From Cryptosporangium arvum DSM 44712 (GTDB lineage Bacteria > Actinomycetota > Actinomycetes > Mycobacteriales > Cryptosporangiaceae), in the NCBI RefSeq assembly GCF_000585375.1, contig NZ_KK073874.1, forward strand, positions 7,475,913 through 7,539,912: a stretch of DNA of 64,000 bases, read 5' to 3'. Made by a program: the position numbers and the translations under genes. The notes beneath the pieces are model-generated. The model was given only the letters and a program-made list of their open reading frames with translations, searched no databases and was not told where the DNA came from. Shown here in pieces: positions 55,607-63,804 of the stretch. Position 1 is the first letter of the stretch. Every line of letters starts with the position of its first letter.

Positions 55607-58600
55607 ACCGAGACCTCTTCCTGCTTGTTGGCCGAGGTCAGCGCTTCGATGATCTCACCGACGCGGTGGGAAGCGGCCTGCTGCTCCTGCGTCGACGCGG
55701 CGATCCGCTGGATCGAGTCGCTGGTCTGCCGGACGCTCTTGAGGATCTCGGTGAACGCCTCCTGCGCCCGGCGGGAGACCGACGAGCCCTGACTGACCCG
55801 GTTGGCCGACTCGGCGATCAGCTTGCTGATCTCGCGCGCCGCCTCCGACGAGCGCTCGGCCAGCTTGCGCACCTCACCGGCGACGACCGAGAACCCGACG
55901 CCGTGCTCACCGGCCCGCGCGGCCTCGATCGAGGCGTTGAACGCGAGCAGGTTGGTCTGACTGGCGATCTCCCCGATCACGTTCACGATCGACGCGATCT
56001 CCTCGGAGGACTTCTCGATCAGGTCGATGGCCTCGATCGACTTGCGCAGCTCCTCGAAGCCGGTCTCGGCGTTCTCCTGCGTCGCACCGGCCATGCCGCT
56101 CGCGGTCTGCGCGCTCACCACGATCTCGTCGATCGACTTGGCCAGCGCGGTGACGTTCTCGCTCATCTCCAGCGTCTTGCCCGCCAGCAACTGCTCGAGC
56201 AGGACCTGCTCGGTGATGTCGGTGGCGTACTTGACCACCTTCACCGGCTCGCCGCCGAGGTTGAAGATCGGGTTGTACGAGGCCTGGATCCAGACGTCGC
56301 GGTTGTACTTGCCGACCCGGTGGAACCGCCCGCTGATGAACTCGCCCTTGCGCAGCCGCAGCCAGAAGTCGCGGTACTCCGGCGACGTGATGTAGTCGGG
56401 CGCGCAGAACATGCTGTGGTGCTGGCCCTTGATCTCCCGCGCCGAGTAGCCGATCGTCCGCAGGAAGTTGTCGTTCGCCTCGAGAACGTTGCCTTCGAGG
56501 TCGAACTCGATGACCGCCTGCGAGCGGTCGATCGCCTTGACCTTGCCTTCGAACTCGGCGTTGCGCAGCTTCTGCGCGGTGACGTCGATCGCGAACTTGA
56601 CGACCTTCACCGGCCTGCCGTCGAGGTTGAAGATCGGGTTGTAGGTGGCCTGGATCCAGACCTCCTTGCCGTCCTTACCGATCCGCTTGTACTCGCCGGC
56701 CTCGTACTCGCCGCGGCTCAGCCGTTCCCAGAAGTTCGTGTAGGCCTCGCTGCCGGCTTCCTGCGGGTCGATGAACATGCGGTGGTGCCGGCCGATGATC
56801 TCGTCCCGGTTGTAGCCGGTGACGTTGAGGAAGTTCTCGTTGGCGGTGAGGATGCGGCCTTCGAGGTCGAACTCGATCACGGCCTGCGCCCGGTCGATCG
56901 CCTTGACCTTGCCCTCGTACTCGGCGTTCATCTGCTTCTGCTGCGTGATGTCCGACGCGTACTTGACGACCTTGTAGGGCTTGCCATTGAGGTCGAAGAT
57001 CGGGTTGTAGCTGGCGTAGAGCCAGATCTCCTTGTCGCCCTTGCCGAAGCGCTTGTACTCGCCGGACTCGAACTCACCCTGGTTGAGCCGCTTCCAGAAC
57101 GACCGGTACGCGTCGGTGTTGGCGTAGTTCGGGTCGACGAACATCCGGTGGTGCTGGCCGATGATCTCGTCGCGCGTGTAACCGGTGACTTCCAGGAACA
57201 TTTTGTTCGCGTCGAGGACCCTGCCGTCGAGGTCGAACTCGATGGACGCCCGCGACCGGTTGATCGCGTTGACCTTTCCCTCGAATTCGGCGTTACGCAT
57301 CTTGTCGGCCGTCTCGTCGATCGCGAACTTCACGACCTTCACCGGCCGGCCTTCGAGGTCGAAGATCGGGTTGTAGGACGCCCGCAGCCAGATCTCCTTG
57401 CCGTTCTTGCCGTACCGCTTGTACTCGCCGGCCTCCATATCGCCCTGGCCGAGCTTCTGCCAGAACATCCGGTAGGCACTGCTGCGTGCCGTCTCGTCGT
57501 CGACGAACATGCGGTGGTGCTGACCGACGATCTCCTCGAGCGTGTAGCCCGTGGTCTTGAGGAAGTTTTCGTTGGCCGTGATGATCGTGCCGTCCATCTC
57601 GAACTCGATGATCGCGCGGGCGCGGCTCATCGCGTTGACCTTGCCCTCGTACTCGGCCGCCACCATCTTCGTGTCGGTGACGTCCATCGCGTACTTGACG
57701 ATCTTGTACGGCTTGCCTTCGAGGTCGAAGATCGGGTTGTAGGTGGCCCGGATCCAGACCTCGCGTCCGCCGCGGCCGAGCCGCTTGTACTCGCCGGATT
57801 CGATCTCGCCCTTGCGCAGCCGCTCCCAGAACTTCGTGTAGTCGGCGCTCTCGGCGTACGCGGGCGGCACGAACATCCGGTGGTTCTGCCCGACGACCTC
57901 GGAGAGCGAGTAGCCGGTGAGGTTCAGGAAGTTGTCGTTCGCGGTGAGGATCGTGCCCTCGAGGTCGAACTCGATGACGGCCTGCGACCGGTCGATCGCC
58001 GCGTAGCGTCCGCGCAGCTCACCGACCTGCTCGCGGTCCTTGGTGATGTCGTAGGCGGTGACCAGCACCTGATCGGGGTCTTTGCCGGCCGTGGCCTTGG
58101 TCGCAACCGCCTTGGTCGGTGCGGCCTTCGCGCCGGCCTTCGCCGCCGTGGCGCCCTCGACCGGCTTCTCCGGCACCGCGGCCGTGGCGGGCGCGGGACC
58201 GGTCGTGGCCTTGGCCGCCGACGTGCCCGCCGGCTTCTCCGGCTCGCCGGCCGTCTTCGCGGTGTCCACGCTGATCGGCCCGGCGGCCGGCGGCTCGCCG
58301 TTGCCGAGCACCGGCGCGCAGTTCAGCCGGAGCCAGCGAGGCCGGCCGGCGCCGTCGCTGATCTGGATGACCTCTTCGACGAACTCACCGCGACGTCCGG
58401 TGCTGAGCAGCTTCTCCACCGCCGCGCTGGAGATCGACCAGAGCACGTCGAGCCGCTGGCCGATCAGCGCCTCGATCGGACGGTCAGCCATGTCGACCAC
58501 ACGCTCGTTCACCGACAACACCGCGCCGGTCTTGGCGTTGACCGTGAGCACCAAGCGTTCTTGGACAAGCAGCGCCAAGGACGCCGCTTTGATCGCGGGA

Positions 58601-58638
58601 GTCGCGTTCGCGTCGATCAAGCTCGCGGGCTGCGTCAC
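55603..58638 (-). CDS. Soluble chemoreceptor (MCP) with N-terminal PAS and five tandem PAS repeats
   Basis: Encodes 1,011 residues from a GTG at 58636-58638 with AAGGAG upstream. A diverged PAS (about 20-115) and an Ala/Pro/Lys linker (about 117-190) precede five tandem PAS-PAC units from about 211, each exactly 122 residues and repeating IEFDLEG.IL.AN.NFL, GQHHRMF, GEYKR and YNPIFDL. The MCP signalling domain (about 825-1005) has the conserved tip [20 protein letters not shown]. There is no membrane segment, so it is a cytosolic receptor like Aer2 or BdlA relatives. The PAS units lack an obvious haem His or flavin Cys set that I can assign. It signals through the coupled triple CheW protein. 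Confidence 0.92.
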   Translation of the reverse strand: MTQPASLIDANATPAIKAASLALLVQERLVLTVNAKTGAVLSVNERVVDMADRPIEALIGQRLDVLWSISSAAVEKLLSTGRRGEFVEEVIQISDGAGRPRWLRLNCAPVLGNGEPPAAGPISVDTAKTAGEPEKPAGTSAAKATTGPAPATAAVPEKPVEGATAAKAGAKAAPTKAVATKATAGKDPDQVLVTAYDITKDREQVGELRGRYAAIDRSQAVIEFDLEGTILTANDNFLNLTGYSLSEVVGQNHRMFVPPAYAESADYTKFWERLRKGEIESGEYKRLGRGGREVWIRATYNPIFDLEGKPYKIVKYAMDVTDTKMVAAEYEGKVNAMSRARAIIEFEMDGTIITANENFLKTTGYTLEEIVGQHHRMFVDDETARSSAYRMFWQKLGQGDMEAGEYKRYGKNGKEIWLRASYNPIFDLEGRPVKVVKFAIDETADKMRNAEFEGKVNAINRSRASIEFDLDGRVLDANKMFLEVTGYTRDEIIGQHHRMFVDPNYANTDAYRSFWKRLNQGEFESGEYKRFGKGDKEIWLYASYNPIFDLNGKPYKVVKYASDITQQKQMNAEYEGKVKAIDRAQAVIEFDLEGRILTANENFLNVTGYNRDEIIGRHHRMFIDPQEAGSEAYTNFWERLSRGEYEAGEYKRIGKDGKEVWIQATYNPIFNLDGRPVKVVKFAIDVTAQKLRNAEFEGKVKAIDRSQAVIEFDLEGNVLEANDNFLRTIGYSAREIKGQHHSMFCAPDYITSPEYRDFWLRLRKGEFISGRFHRVGKYNRDVWIQASYNPIFNLGGEPVKVVKYATDITEQVLLEQLLAGKTLEMSENVTALAKSIDEIVVSAQTASGMAGATQENAETGFEELRKSIEAIDLIEKSSEEIASIVNVIGEIASQTNLLAFNASIEAARAGEHGVGFSVVAGEVRKLAERSSEAAREISKLIAESANRVSQGSSVSRRAQEAFTEILKSVRQTSDSIQRIAASTQEQQAASHRVGEIIEALTSANKQEEVSV
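56175..58005 (-). repeat. Five tandem PAS-encoding repeats with an exact 366-base period
   Basis: Matching landmarks (the codons for DRSQAVIEF-like starts) recur every 366 bases without indels near 58005, 57639, 57273, 56907 and 56541. DNA identity between units is visibly high, pointing to relatively recent duplication or ongoing gene conversion. Confidence 0.85.
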
Positions 58639-58678
58639 CGTTGCTCCTTCGAAACCACGGGAGAGAAACCACTACGAA

Positions 58679-58704
58679 CGTCGGCACGTGTGCGCCCGGC
58701 CTGA
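58679..58704 (-). promoter_or_regulatory. Possible sigma-28 (FliA/WhiG-class) promoter of the chemoreceptor gene
   Basis: On the minus strand TCAG, exactly 15 bases, then GCCGACG lies about 40 bases before the GTG start. It resembles the motility sigma consensus (TAAA/TCAA, N15, GCCGATAA). The -10 part matches only at GCCGA. Confidence 0.4.
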
Positions 58705-58757
58705 GACCAACGCACAACCGACCTGCACCGATATTTTTGGGAACTCGGGCCGGGCGG

Positions 58758-59696
58758 TTAGTGCGGGGTGGCTTCCCTGGCGACGCCGGGGCGGAGGTCG
58801 GCCGGGTCGATCAGCCGCTCCTGCGCGTGGTCGACCTGCAGGGTGGTGTGCCGGATGCCGTAGCGCTCGGCCAGGAGCGCGGCGATCTCCTCGCGCCGGG
58901 TGTGGCAGTCCTGGTCCTTGGCCAGCAGCAGGTGCGCGGAGAGGTTCGGGAACCCCGACGTCACCTCCCAGACGTGCAGGTCGTGCACGTCGACCACCCC
59001 GTCCACCGCGTGCAGGTCGCCGTCGATCCGGGCGACGTCGAGACCGCGGGGGGCGGCCTCGAGGAAGACGCGCCAGGAGTCACGCAGGAGACCCCATCCG
59101 GCCCAGGCCATCGAGATCGCGACCAGGAGCGTGGCGATCGCGTCGGCCCTGGCCCAGCCGGTGAACAGCACGATCGCGCCGGCGACGGCGGTGGCGATGA
59201 ACGCGAACAAGTCGTTGAGCAGGTGCTGGAAGGCACCCTCGACGTTGAGCGAGCGGCGGTCGGCGCGGGAGATCGCCCAGGTGGCGAGCGCGTTCACGCC
59301 GATGCCGACGACCGCGGTGGCGAGCACGAGGCCACCGGCGACGTCGGGCGGGTTGCGGAACCGGTCGATGGCCTCGACCACGAACACCGCCGCCAGCACC
59401 CACAGCGTGATGCCGTTGACCTGGGCGGACAGGATCTCGACCCGGCGCAGCCCGAAGGTGAAGTTGCCCTTGGGCGGGCGGGCCGCCAGGCGCATCGCGA
59501 TCAGCGCGAGGACGATCGCGGCCGCGTCGGTGAGCATGTGCGCCGCGTCGGAGAGCAGCGCGAGCGACTCGGCGATCAGGCCGACGATCACCTCGCCCAC
59601 CATGAACACGACGATCAGGCTCAGCGCCGTGATCAGCCAGCGCCGGTCGGCGTTCGGGCTGATCGAGTGGTCGTGATGGGCGTGGTCGTGGGCCAT
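58758..59696 (-). CDS. Cation diffusion facilitator (CDF) metal exporter, CzcD/ZitB type
   Basis: Encodes 312 residues. The ATG at 59694-59696 is preferred over an in-frame upstream start because the protein then opens with the His-rich HDHAHHDH and TATGTT lies 6 bases upstream. There are six hydrophobic helices; metal-site residues occur in SDAAHMLTDA (helix 2) and HLLNDL (helix 5). The C-terminal cytoplasmic domain has VHDLHVWEVTSG and a late HTTLQVDH. The family exports Zn2+, Cd2+ or Co2+ in exchange for protons. An AT-rich imperfect dyad at about 59706-59726 could be a metal-regulator site. No ArsR/MerR gene is adjacent. Confidence 0.9.
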   Translation of the reverse strand: MAHDHAHHDHSISPNADRRWLITALSLIVVFMVGEVIVGLIAESLALLSDAAHMLTDAAAIVLALIAMRLAARPPKGNFTFGLRRVEILSAQVNGITLWVLAAVFVVEAIDRFRNPPDVAGGLVLATAVVGIGVNALATWAISRADRRSLNVEGAFQHLLNDLFAFIATAVAGAIVLFTGWARADAIATLLVAISMAWAGWGLLRDSWRVFLEAAPRGLDVARIDGDLHAVDGVVDVHDLHVWEVTSGFPNLSAHLLLAKDQDCHTRREEIAALLAERYGIRHTTLQVDHAQERLIDPADLRPGVAREATPH

Positions 59697-59702
59697 GCCT
59701 TC

Positions 59703-59708
59703 AACATA
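59703..59708 (-). promoter_or_regulatory. -10 hexamer TATGTT, leaderless start
   Basis: Minus-strand TATGTT lies 6 bases before the ATG of the CDF gene. Just upstream is an AT-rich imperfect dyad (tatgcgg...cgctata). Confidence 0.42.
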
Positions 59709-59734
59709 TGCGGAGTTCGCTATATAACGCAAAG

Positions 59735-59753
59735 GTGGCGATGACCACGCCAC
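59735..59753 (-). terminator. Hairpin directly after the LysR gene
   Basis: A perfect 6-base inverted repeat (gtggcg / cgccac) with a 7-base loop begins right after the LysR stop on the minus strand and is followed by CTTT. Confidence 0.5.
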
Positions 59754-60683
59754 TCAGTGCAGCTGCGCGGCCGCGTCGGCGAAGAGGCGGCGCAGCCACT
59801 GGTGCGCCGGATCGGCCGCGTGCAGCGGGTGCCACCAGGCGGCCTCGACCAGATCGGTGACCTCGATCGGGCACGGCAGGACCCGCACCCCGGCCGCGTC
59901 GGCGAGCCGTTCGGCCAGCCGACGCTGCAGCAACGCCACTCGTCGCGTCCCCGAAAGCAGGAACGGAAGCGGCAGGAAACTCTCGATCACCAGATCGACG
60001 CGGTGCTCGAAACCGAGCAGCGCGAGCTGCCGGTCGGCGGTGGTGGCCGCGGTCGGGCGGTGGTACTGGGTCACCCAGGGCAGCGAGCGCAGTTCCTCGG
60101 CGCTGATCGAGTCGCCGACCGTCGGATGGTCGGCGGACAGGACGCAGACCCAGCCGTCGGAGTAGAGGTCCTGCGAGGGGTAGTCGCTGATGAACCCGTG
60201 CGGCAGCAGCAGGAGGTCGTTGCCGCGCAGCGTCGTCTCGGCGTCGTCGATGACGCTCGGCCCGTGCGGTTCCAGGCGCAGCCGGACGCCGGGCGCCCGC
60301 TCCTCCAGCAGGTTCGCGACGATCGGCCCGAGCACCATCAGCGCGTAGTCGCTGAGCAGCACGGTGAACTCGCGCTCGGCGGTGAGCGGGTCGAAGTCGG
60401 GTTGCGCGCCGAACACCCGTTCCACCGCGGCCACCGCCATCTCGGTGCGGTGCCGCAGCGCCACGCCCAGCGGCGTCAGCTCGTAGCGGTTGCCGTGGCG
60501 CACCATCAGCTCGTCACCGAAGTGCCGGCGCAGCCGGGCCAGCGCGGCACTCATCGCGGGCTGGGTGAGCCCGACCCGTGCACCCGCGCGCGTGACGTTC
60601 TGCTCCTCGATCAGCGCGTTGAGGGCGACCAGCAGGTTCAGGTCGAGGCCCGCCAGATTGACCCGACCGGGCATCGATGTCAC
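59754..60683 (-). CDS. LysR-family regulator divergent from an extradiol dioxygenase
   Basis: Encodes 309 residues. The GTG at 60681-60683 has GGAGG about 7 bases upstream and is preferred over the ATG nine bases in. The winged helix (about 9-70) contains LNLLVALNALIEEQNVTRAG and LTQPAMSAALARLRRHFGD, as in the NodD/NahR/LinR branch. The effector domain follows to the end. It sits 62 bases from the divergent dioxygenase gene, which it most likely activates in response to an aromatic inducer. That pairing is inferred from position. Confidence 0.9.
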   Translation of the reverse strand: MTSMPGRVNLAGLDLNLLVALNALIEEQNVTRAGARVGLTQPAMSAALARLRRHFGDELMVRHGNRYELTPLGVALRHRTEMAVAAVERVFGAQPDFDPLTAEREFTVLLSDYALMVLGPIVANLLEERAPGVRLRLEPHGPSVIDDAETTLRGNDLLLLPHGFISDYPSQDLYSDGWVCVLSADHPTVGDSISAEELRSLPWVTQYHRPTAATTADRQLALLGFEHRVDLVIESFLPLPFLLSGTRRVALLQRRLAERLADAAGVRVLPCPIEVTDLVEAAWWHPLHAADPAHQWLRRLFADAAAQLH

Positions 60684-60745
60684 CGATGACCTCCATGCCG
60701 ATTATCGATTTCCTTCATGTGTGATGTGGCTCGCATAGTAGCGTC
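60684..60745. promoter_or_regulatory. Divergent promoter region of LysR and dioxygenase genes
   Basis: The 62-base AT-richer spacer holds a central ATCGAT palindrome (60704-60709) within TTATCGATTT, flanked by two CATG boxes, a plausible LysR binding region. CATAGT at 60734-60739 lies 6 bases before the dioxygenase ATG and may be its -10. Confidence 0.4.
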
Positions 60746-61687
60746 ATGGAGACGCAGCGCCTGATCACCCACCTGCGGCACGTCGACCTGGCGGTGCCCG
60801 ACTTCGACCGGCAGGTGACGTTCTACCAGGACCTCTGGGGCCTCACCCGGGTCGCCGACGACAGCGGCGTGGTCTTCCTCGCCGCCGAGGGCTCTCCGGA
60901 GCAGTACGTCGTCCGGATCCGGGAGGCGGCCGAGAAGCGGCTGGACCTGGTCGCGTTCGGTGCGGCCACCCCCGCGGACGTCGACGCGCTGGCCGCGTCG
61001 CTGGCGGCGAAGGGCATCCGGCTCGTCTCCGAGCCCGGCACGGTCGACACCCCCGGCGGCGGCTACGGCTTCCGGTTCTTCGACATCGACGGCCGCACGG
61101 TCGAGATCTCGTCCGACGTCTCCCCGCGGGCGCACCGCAAGATCGAGGAACGCGAGTCGATCCCGGTGCGCCTCTCGCACGTCGTCCTGAACTCGCCGAA
61201 CGCGTCGGCGACCCGCGACTGGTACACCGAGAACCTGTCGTTCGCGCTCTCGGACACGCTTTCGCACCCGTACATCGGCGACGTCATGTACTTCATGCGA
61301 TGCAACCCGCAGCACCACAGCCTGGCGATCGCGCAGGGCCCGCACACGTCGCTGCACCACGCCTCGTTCGAGCTCCGGGGCATCGACGAGTACATGTTCG
61401 GCACCGGCCGGCTGCTGCGCGCCGGGGTCCAGAAGATCTGGGGTCCTGGCCGGCACATGGCCGGCGACAACACGTTCACCTACTTCTTCGACCCGCACGG
61501 CAACACGGTCGAGTACACGACCGAGCTCGAGCTGCTCGACGAGGACAGCTGGCACCCGCACGTCTACGACTTCTCGAAGCCCGAGGTCACCGACCAGTGG
61601 GGCACCGCGAACCCGATGAACGAGCTGGTCGCGAAGGAGTCCTTCAACGACCCGGACCGCGGGGTCTTCGTGGCGCCCCCGCTGTAG
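60746..61687 (+). CDS. Extradiol ring-cleavage (catechol 2,3-dioxygenase type) VOC protein
   Basis: Encodes 313 residues in two VOC modules (about 5-125 and 140-265). The Fe(II) ligands of the family are present in the C-terminal module: His145 (LSHVVLN), His204 or 205 (LHHASFEL) and Glu256 (GNTVEYTTE). HMAGDNTFTYFFDPHG is the conserved segment before the glutamate. Such enzymes open catechol rings beside the hydroxyls with O2. No other ring-cleavage pathway gene (hydrolase, dehydrogenase) is adjacent, so the substrate is open. A divergent LysR gene is its likely regulator. Its stop codon falls at the edge of a 14-base inverted repeat. Confidence 0.88.
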   Translation: METQRLITHLRHVDLAVPDFDRQVTFYQDLWGLTRVADDSGVVFLAAEGSPEQYVVRIREAAEKRLDLVAFGAATPADVDALAASLAAKGIRLVSEPGTVDTPGGGYGFRFFDIDGRTVEISSDVSPRAHRKIEERESIPVRLSHVVLNSPNASATRDWYTENLSFALSDTLSHPYIGDVMYFMRCNPQHHSLAIAQGPHTSLHHASFELRGIDEYMFGTGRLLRAGVQKIWGPGRHMAGDNTFTYFFDPHGNTVEYTTELELLDEDSWHPHVYDFSKPEVTDQWGTANPMNELVAKESFNDPDRGVFVAPPL

Positions 61688-61700
61688 GGGCGCCACGAAG
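61666..61700. terminator. Bidirectional hairpin across the dioxygenase stop codon
   Basis: A perfect 14-base inverted repeat (61666-61679 with 61687-61700) has a 7-base loop; the TAG at 61685-61687 lies in the loop and first stem base. A second, competing 7-base repeat pairs 61681-61687 with 61704-61710 (gctgtag / ctacagc). It probably ends both the dioxygenase and the convergent ABC-transporter transcripts. Confidence 0.7.
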
Positions 61701-61703
61701 GTT

Positions 61704-62435
61704 CTACAGCGCGGCGTCGCGCATGGCCCGGGCGCCCGCGGTCAGGCCGACCGCGGCGGTGAGCACCGCGCCGATCACGCCCCAGAGCACCGCGGAGTCG
61801 AAGAACTCACCGGCGAACAACGCCCGCTCGGCCTCGACCAGGTACGTCAACGGGTTGAGGCGGGCGGCCGTCGCGAGCCACCCCGGTGCGTCCTCGACCG
61901 GAAGCAGCACCCCCGACAGCAGCACCAGCGGGAACAGCAGGAACTGATGCGCACCCCAGAACGTCTCGGGCTGCTTGCGGGTGAGGATCGCGAGCGCGAT
62001 CGCCAGCGACCCGAGACCGATCCCGAACACGGCCAGCAGCGCCAACCCCGCCAGCACCGGAAGCGGATGGAGCCGGAAGCCCAGCGGCATCGCGACGAGC
62101 ACGATCAGCACCGCCTGCGCCAGCAGCGAGAAGCTCTCCTTCAGCGTCTTGCCGACCAGGATCGAGGCCCGGCTCACCGGCGCCACCAGGATCCGCTCCA
62201 TCGATCCGCTCTGCAGCTCGGCCTGGATGCCCCAGCCGGCGCCCGCAGTGGCGAACAGGCCGGTCATCACCAGGATGCCCGGCACGAACCACTGCCACCC
62301 GGTTCCCGGGACGTCGCTCAGCAGCGGCCCGAACAGCAGCAGGAAGACCAGCGGCTGGGCGACCGTGAACACCAGCCCGAGCGGATTGCGCAGCACGGGA
62401 GCGATCTCCCGCTCGAAGATGACGCTAGTCGTCAC
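61704..62435 (-). CDS. ABC-2 type exporter permease (DrrB-like)
   Basis: Encodes 243 residues from a GTG with GGAG about 6 bases upstream. Six hydrophobic segments; the motif pattern FVPGILVMTGLF, AELQSGSMERILVAPVSRAS and NPLTYLVEAERALF is typical of the DrrB/NodJ group. It overlaps the ATPase gene by 11 bases and forms an exporter with it. The substrate is unknown; the family includes daunorubicin and lipid exporters. Confidence 0.9.
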   Translation of the reverse strand: MTTSVIFEREIAPVLRNPLGLVFTVAQPLVFLLLFGPLLSDVPGTGWQWFVPGILVMTGLFATAGAGWGIQAELQSGSMERILVAPVSRASILVGKTLKESFSLLAQAVLIVLVAMPLGFRLHPLPVLAGLALLAVFGIGLGSLAIALAILTRKQPETFWGAHQFLLFPLVLLSGVLLPVEDAPGWLATAARLNPLTYLVEAERALFAGEFFDSAVLWGVIGAVLTAAVGLTAGARAMRDAAL

Positions 62436-63174
62436 GAAGGCTCCGTCCGGTGAGCTCGAGGAACACGTCGTCGAGAGAGTCCTTGGCGGTCTGTTCCTTC
62501 AAGCGGGCCGGATGGTCGTCGGCGATCACCCGGCCGTGGTCGATCACGATCACGCGCTCCGCGAGCGCGTCGGCCTCCGGCAGATAGTGCGTGGTCAGGA
62601 ACACCGTCGTGGCGAAGTCGTCGCGCAGCCGCCGGATGATCTCGGCGAGGTTCGCACGGTTCTGCGGGTCCAGGCCCGTCGACGGCTCGTCCAGGAACAA
62701 CAGCGGGGGACGATGGACGAGCCCGATCGCGATGTCCAGGCGCCGTCGCTGCCCGCCGGAGAGCGTGGCCGCGGTGCGGTTCGCGAGCGGTTCGAGGTCG
62801 AGGACGGTCAACAGCTCGTCCGCTCGCGTCCTGGCCAGTTTGCGGGTCAGCCCGTAGAGCCGCCCCTGGGTGACCAGCTCGTCGCGCACCCGGAAGTAGT
62901 CGCCGGCGCCGTGGCCCTGTCCGATGTAGCCGATCGTGCGCCGGGCTCCGGCCGGGTCCTCGCGGACGTCGTGCCCGGCGACGGTGGCCGTGCCTTCGGT
63001 CGGTGGGAGCAGGGTGGTGAGCATGCGGAGCGTCGTCGACTTCCCGGCGCCGTTCGGCCCGAGAAACGCCACCAGCTCCCCGGGACTGACGTCGAAATCG
63101 ATGCCGCGGACGGCCTCGACGATCTCTCCTCGCCGTAGCCGGAATCTTTTCGTGAGATTCCGTGCGGAGATCAT
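62425..63174 (-). CDS. ABC exporter ATPase (DrrA-like)
   Basis: Encodes 249 residues; the ATG at 63172-63174 has a strong GGAGGAG ribosome binding site. Walker A GPNGAGKST (about 38-47), signature LSGGQRRRL, Walker B LLFLDEPSTGLD and the switch His in TTHYL are all present. It is shorter than full DrrA because it lacks most of the C-terminal extension. First gene of a two-gene operon with the permease. Divergent from a MarR gene, with a perfect palindrome between, so probably MarR-controlled. Confidence 0.92.
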   Translation of the reverse strand: MISARNLTKRFRLRRGEIVEAVRGIDFDVSPGELVAFLGPNGAGKSTTLRMLTTLLPPTEGTATVAGHDVREDPAGARRTIGYIGQGHGAGDYFRVRDELVTQGRLYGLTRKLARTRADELLTVLDLEPLANRTAATLSGGQRRRLDIAIGLVHRPPLLFLDEPSTGLDPQNRANLAEIIRRLRDDFATTVFLTTHYLPEADALAERVIVIDHGRVIADDHPARLKEQTAKDSLDDVFLELTGRSLRDD

Positions 63175-63202
63175 TGTGTTCTCCTCCTGGGCATGCCGAA
63201 CC

Positions 63203-63220
63203 AGCCGCTTTGAGGCGGCT
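63203..63220. promoter_or_regulatory. Inverted repeat in the ABC/MarR intergenic region
   Basis: A 6-base repeat, agccgc / gcggct, with a 6-base spacer lies in the leader of the ABC operon, upstream of its ribosome binding site. It could be a second operator or an RNA hairpin. Confidence 0.3.
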
Positions 63221-63285
63221 AGTGAGGGATTGGGAGGCTTTCCGGCGCCGGAAGCCAGAGAAGCGTAGGCCGAAAAATGACGTAA

Positions 63286-63307
63286 CTGTCAGGGGCCCTG
63301 ACAGAAT
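63286..63307. promoter_or_regulatory. MarR operator palindrome overlapping the marR -10
   Basis: A perfect 9-base inverted repeat, ctgtcaggg / ccctgacag, is separated by one base (63286-63304). Its right end overlaps a CAGAAT hexamer (63302-63307) lying 6 bases before the MarR GTG. A regulator bound here would block the MarR promoter directly, fitting autoregulation. Confidence 0.75.
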
Positions 63308-63313
63308 GGGTTT

Positions 63314-63745
63314 GTGCGAGCTCCGGTGGCGTATCTGCTGGCGCACGCCGGCGGCTTGGCCACCCGCTGGTCCGACGCCGCGCTGCGGCCGTTCGACCTG
63401 ACCACGCGTCAGTACTGGCTGCTCGTCCAGCTCGATCTCGAGCCCGAACTGACCACGACCGAACTGGCCCGCCAGCTCGACGTCACCCGCCAGTCGCTGC
63501 ACGAGTCGGTCTCCGCCCTGGAGCGGGCCGGCTACCTGGTCCGGGCCCCTGGCGCGAGCGGCCGCACCCGCCGCCTGGCCCTGACCCCCCAGGCCGTGCG
63601 AAACCTCCCACGGATCGGCGAGGCCCTCCGGGACGCCGAGGAGTCCTTCTTCGACGGGGTCTCCCCCGCCGCCGTCGAGACCCTCCGCCGCCTGCTCCGA
63701 GCCACGCTGGCCCACACCACCGACGACGAGTCCTGGCTCAGCTGA
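63314..63745 (+). CDS. MarR-family regulator
   Basis: Encodes 143 residues from a GTG. The winged helix has TTTELARQLDVTRQSLHESV then SALERAGYLVRAPGASGR and RRLALTPQAV, the family recognition helix and wing. It is divergent from the drrAB-like operon and probably represses both itself and that exporter through the palindrome directly upstream. Ligand unknown; no Cys is seen that would suggest an OhrR-type redox sensor. Confidence 0.9.
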   Translation: MRAPVAYLLAHAGGLATRWSDAALRPFDLTTRQYWLLVQLDLEPELTTTELARQLDVTRQSLHESVSALERAGYLVRAPGASGRTRRLALTPQAVRNLPRIGEALRDAEESFFDGVSPAAVETLRRLLRATLAHTTDDESWLS

Positions 63746-63792
63746 GCGCGGCGAAGGGCTCAACGCGGCTTCCTGGTAGCCCGCGGCGTCGT

Positions 63793-63798
63793 TACCCT
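63793..63798 (+). promoter_or_regulatory. -10 hexamer TACCCT, leaderless start
   Basis: TACCCT lies 6 bases before the ATG at 63805. Confidence 0.4.
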
Positions 63799-63804
63799 CC
63801 GGTC

